The notes under the pieces were generated by a model. It saw only the letters and a list, made by a program, of their open reading frames with translations, was not told where the DNA came from and made no database searches. A program made the translations under genes and the position numbers. Positions 42,646-51,648 of a DNA stretch of 64,000 nt are shown here, piece by piece; within the stretch, counting starts at the first letter, position 1, and each line of letters begins with the position of its first letter. Source of the DNA: Paraburkholderia phenoliruptrix (GTDB lineage Bacteria; Pseudomonadota; Gammaproteobacteria; Burkholderiales; Burkholderiaceae); assembly GCF_902859825.1 (NCBI RefSeq), contig NZ_CADIKB010000035.1, positions 1 through 64,000 on the forward strand, written 5' to 3'.

Positions 42646-44475
42646 ATGGATCTCGTCGGGCACAGCGATCGGAGCCGCGCGAGCCGCGTGCGCGGGCGGC
42701 GGCATTCACGCGTTCTGTCGCGCTACGCGGGCCGGCCCATTCGTCTCATCTGGCGCTATGTCGCGCGCCGCAAAGTGGCGCACGCCGTCGTGCTCGGGAG
42801 CGTCGCGGCCGCAGTCGGCTTCGCGCTCGCTTCGCAATACGGCATTCGCAATCTGATCGACGCGCTGCCGCACGGACGCGCTCATCCGCGCACCGTCGTG
42901 TATGCATTCGCCGTGCTCGTCGCCCTTATTTTCGCGGACAACCTGATGTGGCGCGTCGCCGGCTGGGTCTCGTCACGCGCGTTCGTGCGCGTGACGGGCG
43001 ACATCCGCGAGGACATGTTCGGCTATCTGATGGGCCACGCACCCGGCTTCTTCGCGGACAAACCGCCGGGCGTGCTGTCGAGCCGCGTGTCGGCCACGGC
43101 GAACGCTGTGTATGTGATCGAGAACACGGTCGCGTGGACCGCGTTGCCGCCGACGCTCACGGTGATCGGCGCGATCGTCGTGGTCGCGACCGTCAGCTTG
43201 CCGATGAGCCTCGCGCTCGTCGCGGTGTCCGCGCTGCTCACCGCGTGTCTCTTCTGGCTCGCGCGCAAAGGCACGTCGCGGCACGAGGCGTTCGCGAGCC
43301 AGGCCGCTTCGGTGGACGGCGAACTCGTCGACGTGATCGGCAATATGGGACTCGTGCGCGCATTCAGCGCGGTGCACGCGGAAGTGCGGCGCTTCGACAG
43401 CCACCTCGAAGCCGAAGCGCTAACGCGCAGGCGCAGTCTGCTGTATCTGGAGAAGCTACGCATTCTGCACGCGCTCGTCACTGCGTTGCTGTCGGCCGCG
43501 CTGCTCGGCTGGACCCTTTGGCTCTGGACGCAAGGCAGAGCGAGCACCGGCGACGTCGTGCTGGTCGGCTCGCTCGGCTTTGCGATTCTGCACGGTTCGC
43601 GCGATGTCGCCGTCGCCTTTGTCGATTTGACGCAGCACGTGGCGCGTCTCGCGGAAGCATCGCAAACCTTGCTGATGCCCTATTCGATGCCGGAACCGCC
43701 GAAAGCGATACCGCTCGTCGTGCGCGAAGCGACGATCGACTTCGAGAATGTTTCGTTTGCCTATCCAGGACGCCGGCGCGTGTTGAGCGACCTGACGCTG
43801 CATATCGAAGCCGGCGAGCGCGTCGGGCTCGTGGGGCCGTCGGGCGCGGGGAAATCGACGGTGCTCGCGCTGCTGCAGCACTTTTACGAGCCGGCCAGCG
43901 GGTGTGTGCGCATTGCAGGCCAGGACATCTCGTACGTGACGCTGGAAAGCCTGCAGAGAGCGATTTCCGTCGTGCCGCAGGACGTCGCACTGTTTCACCG
44001 GTCGCTGCTGGAGAACATCCGCTACGGGTGCCCCGATGCAACCGAAGCGGATGTCCGGCGCGCGTGCGAGGACGCGAGCTGCATGGACTTCATCGCCGCA
44101 TTGCCGGACGGCCTGAATGCGATAGCCGGCGACCGCGGCACGAAGCTGTCGGGCGGACAGCGTCAGCGCATCGCAATTGCACGCGCGATATTGAAGGATT
44201 CGCCCGTGCTGCTGCTCGACGAGGCGACCTCGGCGCTCGACACCTCGTCGGAAATCGTCATTCAGGCTGCGCTTGAACGTCTCATGAAAAATCGCACGGT
44301 GATCGCAATCGCACACCGGCTTTCCACGTTGCAGTCGTTCGACCGGATCATCGTGCTCAATCGCGGCCGCGTCGTGCAGGAGGGCACACCCGCGCAACTG
44401 GCCACCGTGCCGGGCATCTATCGCGACACGCTCGCGCGTCACAACCGGCGCGCACCGCCGCATACGCTGAATTGA
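42646..44475 (+). CDS. ABC transporter, fused permease and ATPase (exporter type)
   Basis: 609 residues from ATG 42646 (GGAAGG upstream; earlier ATGs at 42556 and 42580 are in frame but lack support). An ABC_membrane region with six helices (about 40-310) is followed by one ATPase: Walker A VGPSGAGKSTVLA, Q-loop VVPQDVALF, signature KLSGGQRQRIAIAR, Walker B VLLLDEATSALD and H-loop IAHRLSTL. The MsbA/multidrug/lipid exporter form works as a homodimer. No accessory gene marks the substrate. Confidence 0.9.
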   Translation: MDLVGHSDRSRASRVRGRRHSRVLSRYAGRPIRLIWRYVARRKVAHAVVLGSVAAAVGFALASQYGIRNLIDALPHGRAHPRTVVYAFAVLVALIFADNLMWRVAGWVSSRAFVRVTGDIREDMFGYLMGHAPGFFADKPPGVLSSRVSATANAVYVIENTVAWTALPPTLTVIGAIVVVATVSLPMSLALVAVSALLTACLFWLARKGTSRHEAFASQAASVDGELVDVIGNMGLVRAFSAVHAEVRRFDSHLEAEALTRRRSLLYLEKLRILHALVTALLSAALLGWTLWLWTQGRASTGDVVLVGSLGFAILHGSRDVAVAFVDLTQHVARLAEASQTLLMPYSMPEPPKAIPLVVREATIDFENVSFAYPGRRRVLSDLTLHIEAGERVGLVGPSGAGKSTVLALLQHFYEPASGCVRIAGQDISYVTLESLQRAISVVPQDVALFHRSLLENIRYGCPDATEADVRRACEDASCMDFIAALPDGLNAIAGDRGTKLSGGQRQRIAIARAILKDSPVLLLDEATSALDTSSEIVIQAALERLMKNRTVIAIAHRLSTLQSFDRIIVLNRGRVVQEGTPAQLATVPGIYRDTLARHNRRAPPHTLN

Positions 44476-44528
44476 ACTGCACTGCACGCAGGCGCCTCGC
44501 CGTGTGCGCAAAAGACAGACTCGCACCA

Positions 44529-44756
44529 CTAGCCGTCCATGCGCTCGCCTTCTTTTCTGATCAACTCGATCAGGCGTTGCGCAGGCATCCGGTAGCACGT
44601 CTGCTGCTGCACGCCCCATTCGGAACGCTCGGTTTCCACGAGCAGCACGAACTTGCCGTCCGGGCTCGCTTCAAGGTGCTGCATGTTCAGCATTTCCTCG
44701 CCGGCTATGTCGGTTTCCTGCCCGAGCGTCATGACACCCTTTGCGCCATATCCCAT
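44529..44756 (-). CDS. Small conserved-looking hypothetical protein
   Basis: 75 residues. A strong GGAGG site precedes ATG 44756. The sequence reads like a compact beta-alpha protein (SPDGKFVLLVETERSEWGVQ, then MPAQRLIELIRKEGERMDG). Family not recognised. It is convergent with the ABC exporter and 53 bases from it. Confidence 0.65.
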   Translation of the reverse strand: MGYGAKGVMTLGQETDIAGEEMLNMQHLEASPDGKFVLLVETERSEWGVQQQTCYRMPAQRLIELIRKEGERMDG

Positions 44757-45020
44757 GCCACGCCTCCATGCCGCGCCATCCAGCCGCTATTGCGAACGAT
44801 CGCGGGTCTCGCCTGCTGCCGGCATCGTCCGAAGGGAGGGCAGCAAAGCGCGTACCGCCGCGGCATGTCGCTGCATGTCGCCGCGATTGACGGATAATCG
44901 CCGCTGCGTCCGCACACTTGCTGCACTGCACGAGGCGCTTCATGGTTTACCGCACTACTGCCCTCGCGTGGCCGAGGTCAGCATCGGGAACACTTCGCAA
45001 CGAACACAAAAAGACTTCAC

Positions 45021-45917
45021 ATGCGCATTCCACCCGTCAAAGCCATCATCGCGTTCGAGAGCGTGGCCCGCACCGGGAGCGTCAATCGCGCGTCGGAGGA
45101 ACTCGGGCTGACGGCTTCCGCAGTGAGCCATCAGATCAGCAATCTCGAGTCGGTCATCGGCCAGGCGCTGTTCTATCGCTCCGGACGCGGCCTCGTCCTG
45201 ACGCCGACGGGCGAGCGCTATCTGTCGGACGTGACGGGTTCTCTCGCGGACCTGAGCCGCGCCACCGAACGTGCGTCGAGCCGCACCGAGGTCGAAATTC
45301 TGCGCGTGCATTCGAGCCCGAGCTTCGGCCTCATGTGGCTGCTGCCGCGGCTTGCCTCGTTTCAGGAAGCGAACGGCGACATCCAGCTGAACCTTGCCTG
45401 CTCATACGAGGATGTGTCGTTCACGAGCGGTTACTACGACATCGACATTCGGCACGGCTACGGGAACTGGCGCGACCTGGAAGTGCGCACGCTGCGCAAC
45501 GAGTTCATCGCGCCGCTCGCGTCGCCCGCTTATCTGCGCAACCACCCGGTCGACACGCCGGAAGATCTGCTCGCGCATCGGCTGATCTATTCGGAGACGC
45601 CGCTCGTGCAGTGGCAGCAATGGTTCGGGCGCACCGGCGTTTCCGCGAAGCAGAAGACGTTCGACTTCTCTTTCGACCGCTCGTACATGTCGCTCGAAAC
45701 CGCGGCGCTCGGGCTCGGCATCGCGCTCGAAAGCCTGATGCTCGCCTCGGTTCGCATCAGGGAAGGCGCGCTCGTGCCGGTGTTCGACCAGTCGCATGCG
45801 GTCGAAGTGGGCGCGCATCATCTGGTTTATCCGCCGCAAAATGCGGATTTGCCGCGCGTGGTGCGGTTCATCGCGTGGATCGAGCGCGAAATCGGCCACA
45901 AGGAGCGCGCGGCCTGA
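45021..45917 (+). CDS. LysR-family regulator, GcvA-like
   Basis: 298 residues. The helix-turn-helix at about 6-60 (IIAFESVARTGSVNRASEEL, TASAVSHQISNLESVIG) and VLTPTGERYL are GcvA-branch signatures. The effector domain has VRTLRNEFIAPLASPAYLRN. It lies in the same direction as the SDR operon (gap 210 bases) and is its likely regulator. Confidence 0.9.
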   Translation: MRIPPVKAIIAFESVARTGSVNRASEELGLTASAVSHQISNLESVIGQALFYRSGRGLVLTPTGERYLSDVTGSLADLSRATERASSRTEVEILRVHSSPSFGLMWLLPRLASFQEANGDIQLNLACSYEDVSFTSGYYDIDIRHGYGNWRDLEVRTLRNEFIAPLASPAYLRNHPVDTPEDLLAHRLIYSETPLVQWQQWFGRTGVSAKQKTFDFSFDRSYMSLETAALGLGIALESLMLASVRIREGALVPVFDQSHAVEVGAHHLVYPPQNADLPRVVRFIAWIEREIGHKERAA

Positions 45918-46127
45918 AAAACGCGTGCGCATCGGCACCAGGGTATTCCATCATCGTCATCGTTGCACCTGCTTGCGGGCCGCGCGCCAGGCGCCGTCCA
46001 GCAAGCGTGTCGCCGCCGCGCGCGAACACCTGAAAATTTCTCAAGCATAGTTGAGCCGTACCGCGTTGATGCGGGTAGCGGCCTGCCGGACACTTGCGCC
46101 ATCACATCAACACTCAGGAGACACGTG

Positions 46128-46877
46128 ATGCTGCTCGAGAACAAGGTGGTTATCGTAACGGGCGCTGCGTCGCCGCGCGGAATCGGCAAGGCGACCGCGA
46201 AAGCGCTGGCCGCACAAGGCGCGCATGTCGTGATCCTCGATCTGCGCGAGGAAGACGCTAAAGCCGCCGCCGCGGATCTCGGCGCCGGACATCTCGGGCT
46301 TGCCTGCGACGTGACAGACAAAGCCGCGTGCGTGAAGGCCGCCAAAGCGGCGCTCGAACCCTATGGCCGCATCGACGGCCTCGTCAACAACGCGGGCATC
46401 ACGCAACCGGTGCGTACGCTCGACATCAGCGCCGAGGGCTTCGACGCGATTGTGGACGTCAATTTGCGCGGCACGCTGTACATGTCGCAAGCCGTGTTGC
46501 CCGCAATGAAGGAACAGAAAAGCGGCAGCATCGTGTGCATGTCGTCGGTCTCGGCGCAGCGCGGCGGCGGCATTTTCGGCGGCCCGCACTACAGCGCGGC
46601 GAAGGCCGGCGTGCTCGGTCTCGCACGCGCGATGGCCCGCGAATTCGGCCCCGACAGCATTCGCGTGAACTCGATCACGCCCGGCCTGATCCAGACCGAC
46701 ATTACCGGCGACAAGCTCACGCCCGAGATGCGCACGGACATCATCAAAGGCATTCCGCTCGGCCGTCTCGGCGATGCCGCGGATGTCGCGAATGCCTGCC
46801 TCTTCCTCGTGAGCGACTTGTCGACGTATCTGACGGGCATCACACTCGACGTGAACGGCGGCATGCTCATTCATTGA
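46128..46877 (+). CDS. SDR-family NAD(P)-dependent dehydrogenase
   Basis: 249 residues, classical short-chain dehydrogenase. Cofactor motif TGAASPRGIGKA (11-22) carries a two-residue insertion-like SPR in the Gly-rich loop; LVNNAGI is at about 87. Catalytic Ser is in IVCMSSVSA and Tyr/Lys in HYSAAKAG. The C-terminus GITLDVNGGMLIH is typical. Asp in VVILDLREED suggests NAD preference. First gene of an operon with a transporter and a split transketolase, so it probably oxidises a sugar or polyol before C-C cleavage. Confidence 0.9.
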   Translation: MLLENKVVIVTGAASPRGIGKATAKALAAQGAHVVILDLREEDAKAAAADLGAGHLGLACDVTDKAACVKAAKAALEPYGRIDGLVNNAGITQPVRTLDISAEGFDAIVDVNLRGTLYMSQAVLPAMKEQKSGSIVCMSSVSAQRGGGIFGGPHYSAAKAGVLGLARAMAREFGPDSIRVNSITPGLIQTDITGDKLTPEMRTDIIKGIPLGRLGDAADVANACLFLVSDLSTYLTGITLDVNGGMLIH

Positions 46878-46972
46878 CGGCGTCGCCTCAAGGCGACGCC
46901 GTGTTCGTGGCACTCGGGGCCAACGCAGGCCAACACAGGGCCAACCCCGAGGCACATGGAAGGAGACACAAC

Positions 46973-48301
46973 ATGAAATCGAAATACACTGCCTCGGCGA
47001 TCGACGGCGAAATGCCGGCCGCCGCGGATTCGACGAGCTTCGAGTCGCGCACCTACGCGAAAGTCAGCCGTAGACTGATTCCGTTTCTGATGCTGTGCTA
47101 TCTGGGCGCGTATCTGGATCGTGTCAACGTCGGCTTTGCCAAGCTGCAGATGCTCAACGACCTGCGCTTCAGCGAAACGATCTACGGCATGGGCGCGGGC
47201 ATTTTCTTTCTCGGCTACTTTTTGTTCGAAGTGCCGAGCAATCTGATTCTGCATCGTGTCGGCGCGCGCAAGTGGCTCGCACGCATCATGCTCACGTGGG
47301 CGGTGATCTCCGCGTCGTTCGTGTTCGTCAAGACGCCCACCGCGTTCTACGCGCTGCGCTTTCTACTCGGCGTCGCCGAAGCGGGTTTTGCGCCGGGCGT
47401 GATTCTGTACCTCACGTACTGGTTTCCCGCCACGCGCCGAGCCAAGGCGCTGTCCATCTTCTTCATGGCGATTCCGCTTGCCGGCATACTCGGCGGTCCG
47501 CTGTCGGGCTGGATCATGCATTCGCTTCAGGGCGCGATGAACATGGCCGGCTGGAAATGGCTGTTCCTGCTCGAAGCGCTGCCCTCGCTTGTACTCGGCG
47601 TGGCGATCCTGCTGTATCTGGACGACGGCATCGCGAAGGCGAAGTGGCTCACCGAGTCGGAAAAGAATCTGCTGGCACGCAACGTCGCGAGCGACAGCGC
47701 ACACACCACCGCGCACATATCGATTCGCTCGTTCATCGGCGACCGCCGTTTGTGGCTGATGGCGGCGATCTACTTCTGCGTTGTGCTCGGCCAGTACGGC
47801 CTGACCTTCTGGCTACCGACGATCATCCGCAAATCGGGCGTTGCCGATCCGCTGTGGGTCGGCGTGTTCACCGCCGTTCCGTATCTGTGCGCGATCGTGG
47901 CGCTGCCGCTGATCGGCATGAGCGCGGACCGTCGCCGCGAACGCCGGCTTCACCTCGCGATTCCGATGCTGATCTCCGCCGCCGGCTTTGCGATTCTGCC
48001 CACGCTCGGCAGCGTGCCTGCGTCGATCGCCTGTCTGAGCATTGCGGCGGCCGGCATTCTCGCGTCGTCGTCGCAATTCTGGTCGCTGCCCACGGCGCTG
48101 TTAGGCGGTATGTCGGCTGCGGCGGGCATCGCGGCGGTCAACTGCTTCGCCAATCTCGCGGGCTTCTTTTCGCCGGCCATCGTCGGCTGGCTCAACGACC
48201 TGACAGGCCGCTCGACCGCCGGGCTCATCTTTATCTCGGCTGCCGTCACGCTCGGCGCGTGCCTGGTGTTCCTCGTGCCTGCGCGTTCCGTGAACCGCTG
48301 A
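46973..48301 (+). CDS. MFS transporter, anion:cation symporter (ACS) family
   Basis: 442 residues, 12 helices. Helix 1 ends in LGAYLDRVNVGFAKLQM and helix 2 begins with YGMGAGIFFLGYFLFEVPSN, the ACS signature of sugar-acid and tartrate-type symporters. Loop 6-7 and MSADRRRERR (loop 8-9) are typical. ATG 46973 follows AAGGAG. Probably imports the substrate of the pathway encoded around it. Confidence 0.9.
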   Translation: MKSKYTASAIDGEMPAAADSTSFESRTYAKVSRRLIPFLMLCYLGAYLDRVNVGFAKLQMLNDLRFSETIYGMGAGIFFLGYFLFEVPSNLILHRVGARKWLARIMLTWAVISASFVFVKTPTAFYALRFLLGVAEAGFAPGVILYLTYWFPATRRAKALSIFFMAIPLAGILGGPLSGWIMHSLQGAMNMAGWKWLFLLEALPSLVLGVAILLYLDDGIAKAKWLTESEKNLLARNVASDSAHTTAHISIRSFIGDRRLWLMAAIYFCVVLGQYGLTFWLPTIIRKSGVADPLWVGVFTAVPYLCAIVALPLIGMSADRRRERRLHLAIPMLISAAGFAILPTLGSVPASIACLSIAAAGILASSSQFWSLPTALLGGMSAAAGIAAVNCFANLAGFFSPAIVGWLNDLTGRSTAGLIFISAAVTLGACLVFLVPARSVNR

Positions 48302-48338
48302 CCGCTTACCAACATTCCGACTGAATTCAGGAGAGCAA

Positions 48339-49202
48339 ATGAATAGTCCATCCAACGCGTCGACGGCAGCGCTTGCCGAACGCGCATACCGTATCCGCAA
48401 AAACGCGCTATTAATGGGCGAAGTGCAAGGCCAGGGCTATATCGGCCAGGCGCTCGACATCGCAGACGTGCTGGCTGTCGCGTACTTCGGCGCCATGCGT
48501 TACCGCCCGGAAGATCCCGAATGGGAAGCGCGCGACCGCTTCCTGCTGTCCAACGGACACTACGCGATCGCGCTGTATGCGGCGCTGCTCGAAGCCGGCA
48601 TTCTGCCCGCCGACGAACTCGACACCTACGGCAGCGACGACAGCCGTCTGCCCATGTCCGGCATGGCAAGCTACACGCCGGGTATGGAAATGTCGGGCGG
48701 CTCGCTCGGTCACGGCCTGGCCATCGCGGTGGGCCGCTGTCTCGGCCTCAAGCGCAAGGGCTCGAACTCGCTCGTGTACACGCTCTTTTCCGACGGCGAG
48801 CTCGACGAAGGCGCGATCTGGGAGGGCATCATGTCCGCGAGCCACTGGAAGCTCGACAACCTGATTGCCATCGTCGACGTGAACAACCAGCAGGCCGACG
48901 GACCGTCCACGCAGATCATGGCGTTCGAGCCGCTCGTCGACAAGCTGGAGGCGTTCGGCTGGTTCGTGCAACGCGTGGATGGCAATGACATCGGCGCGGT
49001 GGCCGCCGCGTTCGACGCGGCCCGCCAGCATCCTCACGCACAACCGCGCATGATCGTCGCCGATACGCGCATGGGTTGCGGTGTGCCGTTCCTCGAAGAG
49101 CGCGAGAAGAATCACTTTATCCGCGTCGACGCGCACGAATGGCAACTCGCGCTCGAAGCACTGGAAAAAACGAAGTCGCAAGCAATCGGGAGTCAGGCAT
49201 GA
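48339..49202 (+). CDS. Transketolase, N-terminal (thiamine diphosphate-binding) subunit
   Basis: 287 residues. Split form of transketolase: FLLSNGHYAIALYAALLEAG, SGGSLGHGLAIAVG and the thiamine-diphosphate motif SDGELDEGAIWEGIMSASHW with INNQQADG-like NNQQADGPS are present. Its stop overlaps the start of the C-terminal subunit. Together they transfer a two-carbon ketol group. Split transketolases outside the pentose phosphate locus usually serve a special sugar pathway. Confidence 0.9.
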   Translation: MNSPSNASTAALAERAYRIRKNALLMGEVQGQGYIGQALDIADVLAVAYFGAMRYRPEDPEWEARDRFLLSNGHYAIALYAALLEAGILPADELDTYGSDDSRLPMSGMASYTPGMEMSGGSLGHGLAIAVGRCLGLKRKGSNSLVYTLFSDGELDEGAIWEGIMSASHWKLDNLIAIVDVNNQQADGPSTQIMAFEPLVDKLEAFGWFVQRVDGNDIGAVAAAFDAARQHPHAQPRMIVADTRMGCGVPFLEEREKNHFIRVDAHEWQLALEALEKTKSQAIGSQA

Positions 49203-50200
49203 CCAACGCCACTTTGAACAAACCGCGCCTGAAAACATCGGCGATGATCGCCTCGATTGCGGGCGAAGGTCAGGTCACGCGCTCGGCGCCGTTCGGTCAC
49301 GCGCTCGTCGAACTGGCGCGGCAGAAGGCCAACGTGGTCGGCATGACAGCCGACCTCGGCAAATACACCGACCTGCACCTCTTCGCGAAGGCGTTTCCCG
49401 AGCGCTACTACCAGATGGGCATGGCCGAGCAATTGCTGATGGGCGCCGCTGCCGGCCTCGCGCACGAAGGCGCGCAACCGTTCGTGACGACTTATGCCGT
49501 GTTCGCGACGCGCCGTGCGTATGACTTCATGCACCAGGCGATTGCCGAAGACAATCTCGACGTCAAAATTGTCTGCGCGTTGCCGGGTCTCACCACGGGC
49601 TACGGCCCGAGCCACCAGGCCGCGGAAGATCTCGCCCTCATGCGCGCCATGCCGAACATGACCGTCATCGATCCGTGTGACGCACTCGACATCGAGCAGA
49701 TGGTGCCCGCCATCGCCGCGCACAACGGCCCGGTCTATGCGCGCCTCTTGCGCGGCAACGTGCCCGCGGTGCTCGACGAATACGATTACACGTTCGAGCT
49801 CGGCAAGGCGAAGATGCTGCGCGACGGCGCAGACGTCTTGGTCATCTCGTCGGGCATCATGACGATGCGCGCGCTCGAAGTCGCGAAGGCGCTGGAGAGC
49901 GAGCGCATCGGCGTCGGCGTGCTGCACGTGCCGACCATCAAGCCGCTCGATACGGAAACGATCGTGCGCGAGGCGAAGCGCTCGGGCCGGCTCGTCGTGG
50001 TCGCGGAGAATCACACGACGATCGGCGGCCTCGGCGAAGCGATTGCGGTCGAGCTGATGCGCGCGGGCGTGTCGTGCCCGTTCCGGCAGGTCGCGTTGCC
50101 CGACGCGTTCCTCGCGGCCGGCGCTTTGCCGACGCTGCATGACCGCTACGGCATTTCTACGTCGGCGATGTCGGCGGCGATCAAGGGCTGGCTCGCCTGA
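49199..50200 (+). CDS. Transketolase, C-terminal (pyrimidine-binding) subunit
   Basis: 333 residues. The Pyr domain has TADLGKYTDLHLFAKAFPER, MGMAEQLLMGAAAGLAHEG with the catalytic Glu, and PFVTTYAVFATRRAYDF. The C-terminal domain has VLISSGIMTMRALEVA-like segments and VVVAENHTTIGGLGEA. The start overlaps the partner's stop (ATGA), which suits 1:1 assembly. The next gene, selD, is unrelated. Confidence 0.9.
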   Translation: MTNATLNKPRLKTSAMIASIAGEGQVTRSAPFGHALVELARQKANVVGMTADLGKYTDLHLFAKAFPERYYQMGMAEQLLMGAAAGLAHEGAQPFVTTYAVFATRRAYDFMHQAIAEDNLDVKIVCALPGLTTGYGPSHQAAEDLALMRAMPNMTVIDPCDALDIEQMVPAIAAHNGPVYARLLRGNVPAVLDEYDYTFELGKAKMLRDGADVLVISSGIMTMRALEVAKALESERIGVGVLHVPTIKPLDTETIVREAKRSGRLVVVAENHTTIGGLGEAIAVELMRAGVSCPFRQVALPDAFLAAGALPTLHDRYGISTSAMSAAIKGWLA

Positions 50201-50224
50201 TTCGTGGAAACAGCATGAAAACAG

Positions 50225-50272
50225 GGCGTGGCGCGCCGCTGTGCAGCAGCACGGCCCGCAGCGCGCCACGCC
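50225..50272. other. Long GC hairpin between transketolase and selD
   Basis: Perfect 12-bp stem GGCGTGGCGCGC / GCGCGCCACGCC with a 24-base loop that can itself pair (GCTGTGC with GCACGGC). No T-run follows, so it is not a standard intrinsic terminator. It may end the transketolase transcript with Rho or lie in the selD leader. Confidence 0.6.
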
Positions 50273-50319
50273 GACAAGCTTCATAATGCGATCATTCGAA
50301 GCCAGATATTCGCGCCACA

Positions 50320-51384
50320 ATGATCGACACCCACACTCCAACCAGTTCCTCGCCCCGCCTGACGAGCCTCTCGCACGGCGGCGGCTGCGGCTGCAAAATC
50401 GCGCCCGGCCTGCTCGCGGACCTGCTCAAGCGCAGTGCGCCGCTGCCGTTCTTCCCCGACCTGCTGGTCGGCAACGATACCGCCGACGACGCCGCCGTCT
50501 ACAAGCTCAACGACGAGCAGGCGATTGTCGCGACCACCGACTTCTTCATGCCGATCGTCGACGATCCGTTCGACTTCGGCCGCATTGCCGCGACCAACGC
50601 GCTCTCCGACGTCTATGCGATGGGCGGCAAACCGCTGATGGCGCTCGCCATCGTCGGCATGCCGATCAATGTGTTGCCGCACGAGGTGATCGCGGCGGTG
50701 CTCAAGGGCGGCGAATCGGTGTGCGCGGACGCCGGCATTCCGCTCGCGGGCGGGCATTCGATCGACTCCGTCGAACCCATCTACGGTCTCGTCGCAATCG
50801 GCGTGGTCGATCCGCGGCGCGTGAAGCGCAACGCGGGCGCGAGAGCCGGCGACGTGCTGATTCTCGGCAAGCCGCTCGGCGTCGGCGTGCTGTCGGCCGC
50901 GCTGAAGAAAGACCGGCTCGACGCGAGCGGCTACGCCGCGATGATCGGCGCAACCACCCAGTTGAACCGGCCGGGCGCCGAACTGGCCGCGCTCGAGGGC
51001 GTACATGCGCTCACCGACATCACGGGCTTCGGGCTGCTCGGCCACACGCTCGAACTGGCGCGCGGCTCGAACCTGACCGCGCGCGTGCGCTACGCCGATT
51101 TGCCATGGCTGCCGGGCGTCGTCGAGTTCGCCGAAGCCGGCGTGTTCACGGGCGCGTCTGGGCGCAACTGGGATGCGTACGGCAAGGACATCACCTTGCC
51201 GGCAAGCTTGCCGCCGGCCGCGCGCACTTTGCTCACCGACCCGCAAACGTCCGGCGGCCTGCTGGTGTCGTGTGCACCCGACGCCGTCGCCGACGTGCTC
51301 GCGCTCTTTCACGCCGACGGTTTCGGCGAAGCCCGCGTGATCGGCGAGATGGTGGCCGGCGCGGGGCGCGTGGAAGTGGTCTAG
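50320..51384 (+). CDS. selD: Selenide, water dikinase SelD
   Basis: 354 residues. The active-site loop SHGGGCGCKIAP has Cys23 and Lys26 matching the catalytic Cys17 and Lys20 of the E. coli enzyme; it is the Cys form, not selenocysteine. ATP/metal aspartates are in VGNDTADDAAVYKL and ATTDFFMPIVDDPFDFGRIA. It makes selenophosphate from selenide and ATP. With selU downstream, it supports selenouridine in tRNA; no selA or selB is in the window, so selenoprotein synthesis is not implied here. Confidence 0.95.
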   Translation: MIDTHTPTSSSPRLTSLSHGGGCGCKIAPGLLADLLKRSAPLPFFPDLLVGNDTADDAAVYKLNDEQAIVATTDFFMPIVDDPFDFGRIAATNALSDVYAMGGKPLMALAIVGMPINVLPHEVIAAVLKGGESVCADAGIPLAGGHSIDSVEPIYGLVAIGVVDPRRVKRNAGARAGDVLILGKPLGVGVLSAALKKDRLDASGYAAMIGATTQLNRPGAELAALEGVHALTDITGFGLLGHTLELARGSNLTARVRYADLPWLPGVVEFAEAGVFTGASGRNWDAYGKDITLPASLPPAARTLLTDPQTSGGLLVSCAPDAVADVLALFHADGFGEARVIGEMVAGAGRVEVV

Positions 51385-51648
51385 AGCGAGCCGGCGGGCG
51401 GCGAGCCGCGCTGAAAGCATTCAGAAAGTCGCGCCCTGCTGGCGTGCGCGGCGCGTGCGATAATCCATGTCTTTCCGGCGCGCGTTTGCGGCCCTTTTTT
51501 AAGCCGTTCAGGCCGGTCTGCGCTGCTTTGTACTGCTTTCTACTTTTGCGGCCCGTATTCACGAACCGCATTTGCGCCCTTTTTTGCGCTTCATGTTTCC
51601 GTTCGCTGTTGCGTTCGCTTTGCGTTCTGTTTTTCTGCCGGTACACCC

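Noticed and set aside
50320..50420. SelD as a selenoprotein with an in-frame UGA
   Set aside because: The catalytic position is coded as Cys (GGGCGCK) and the frame has no internal stop.
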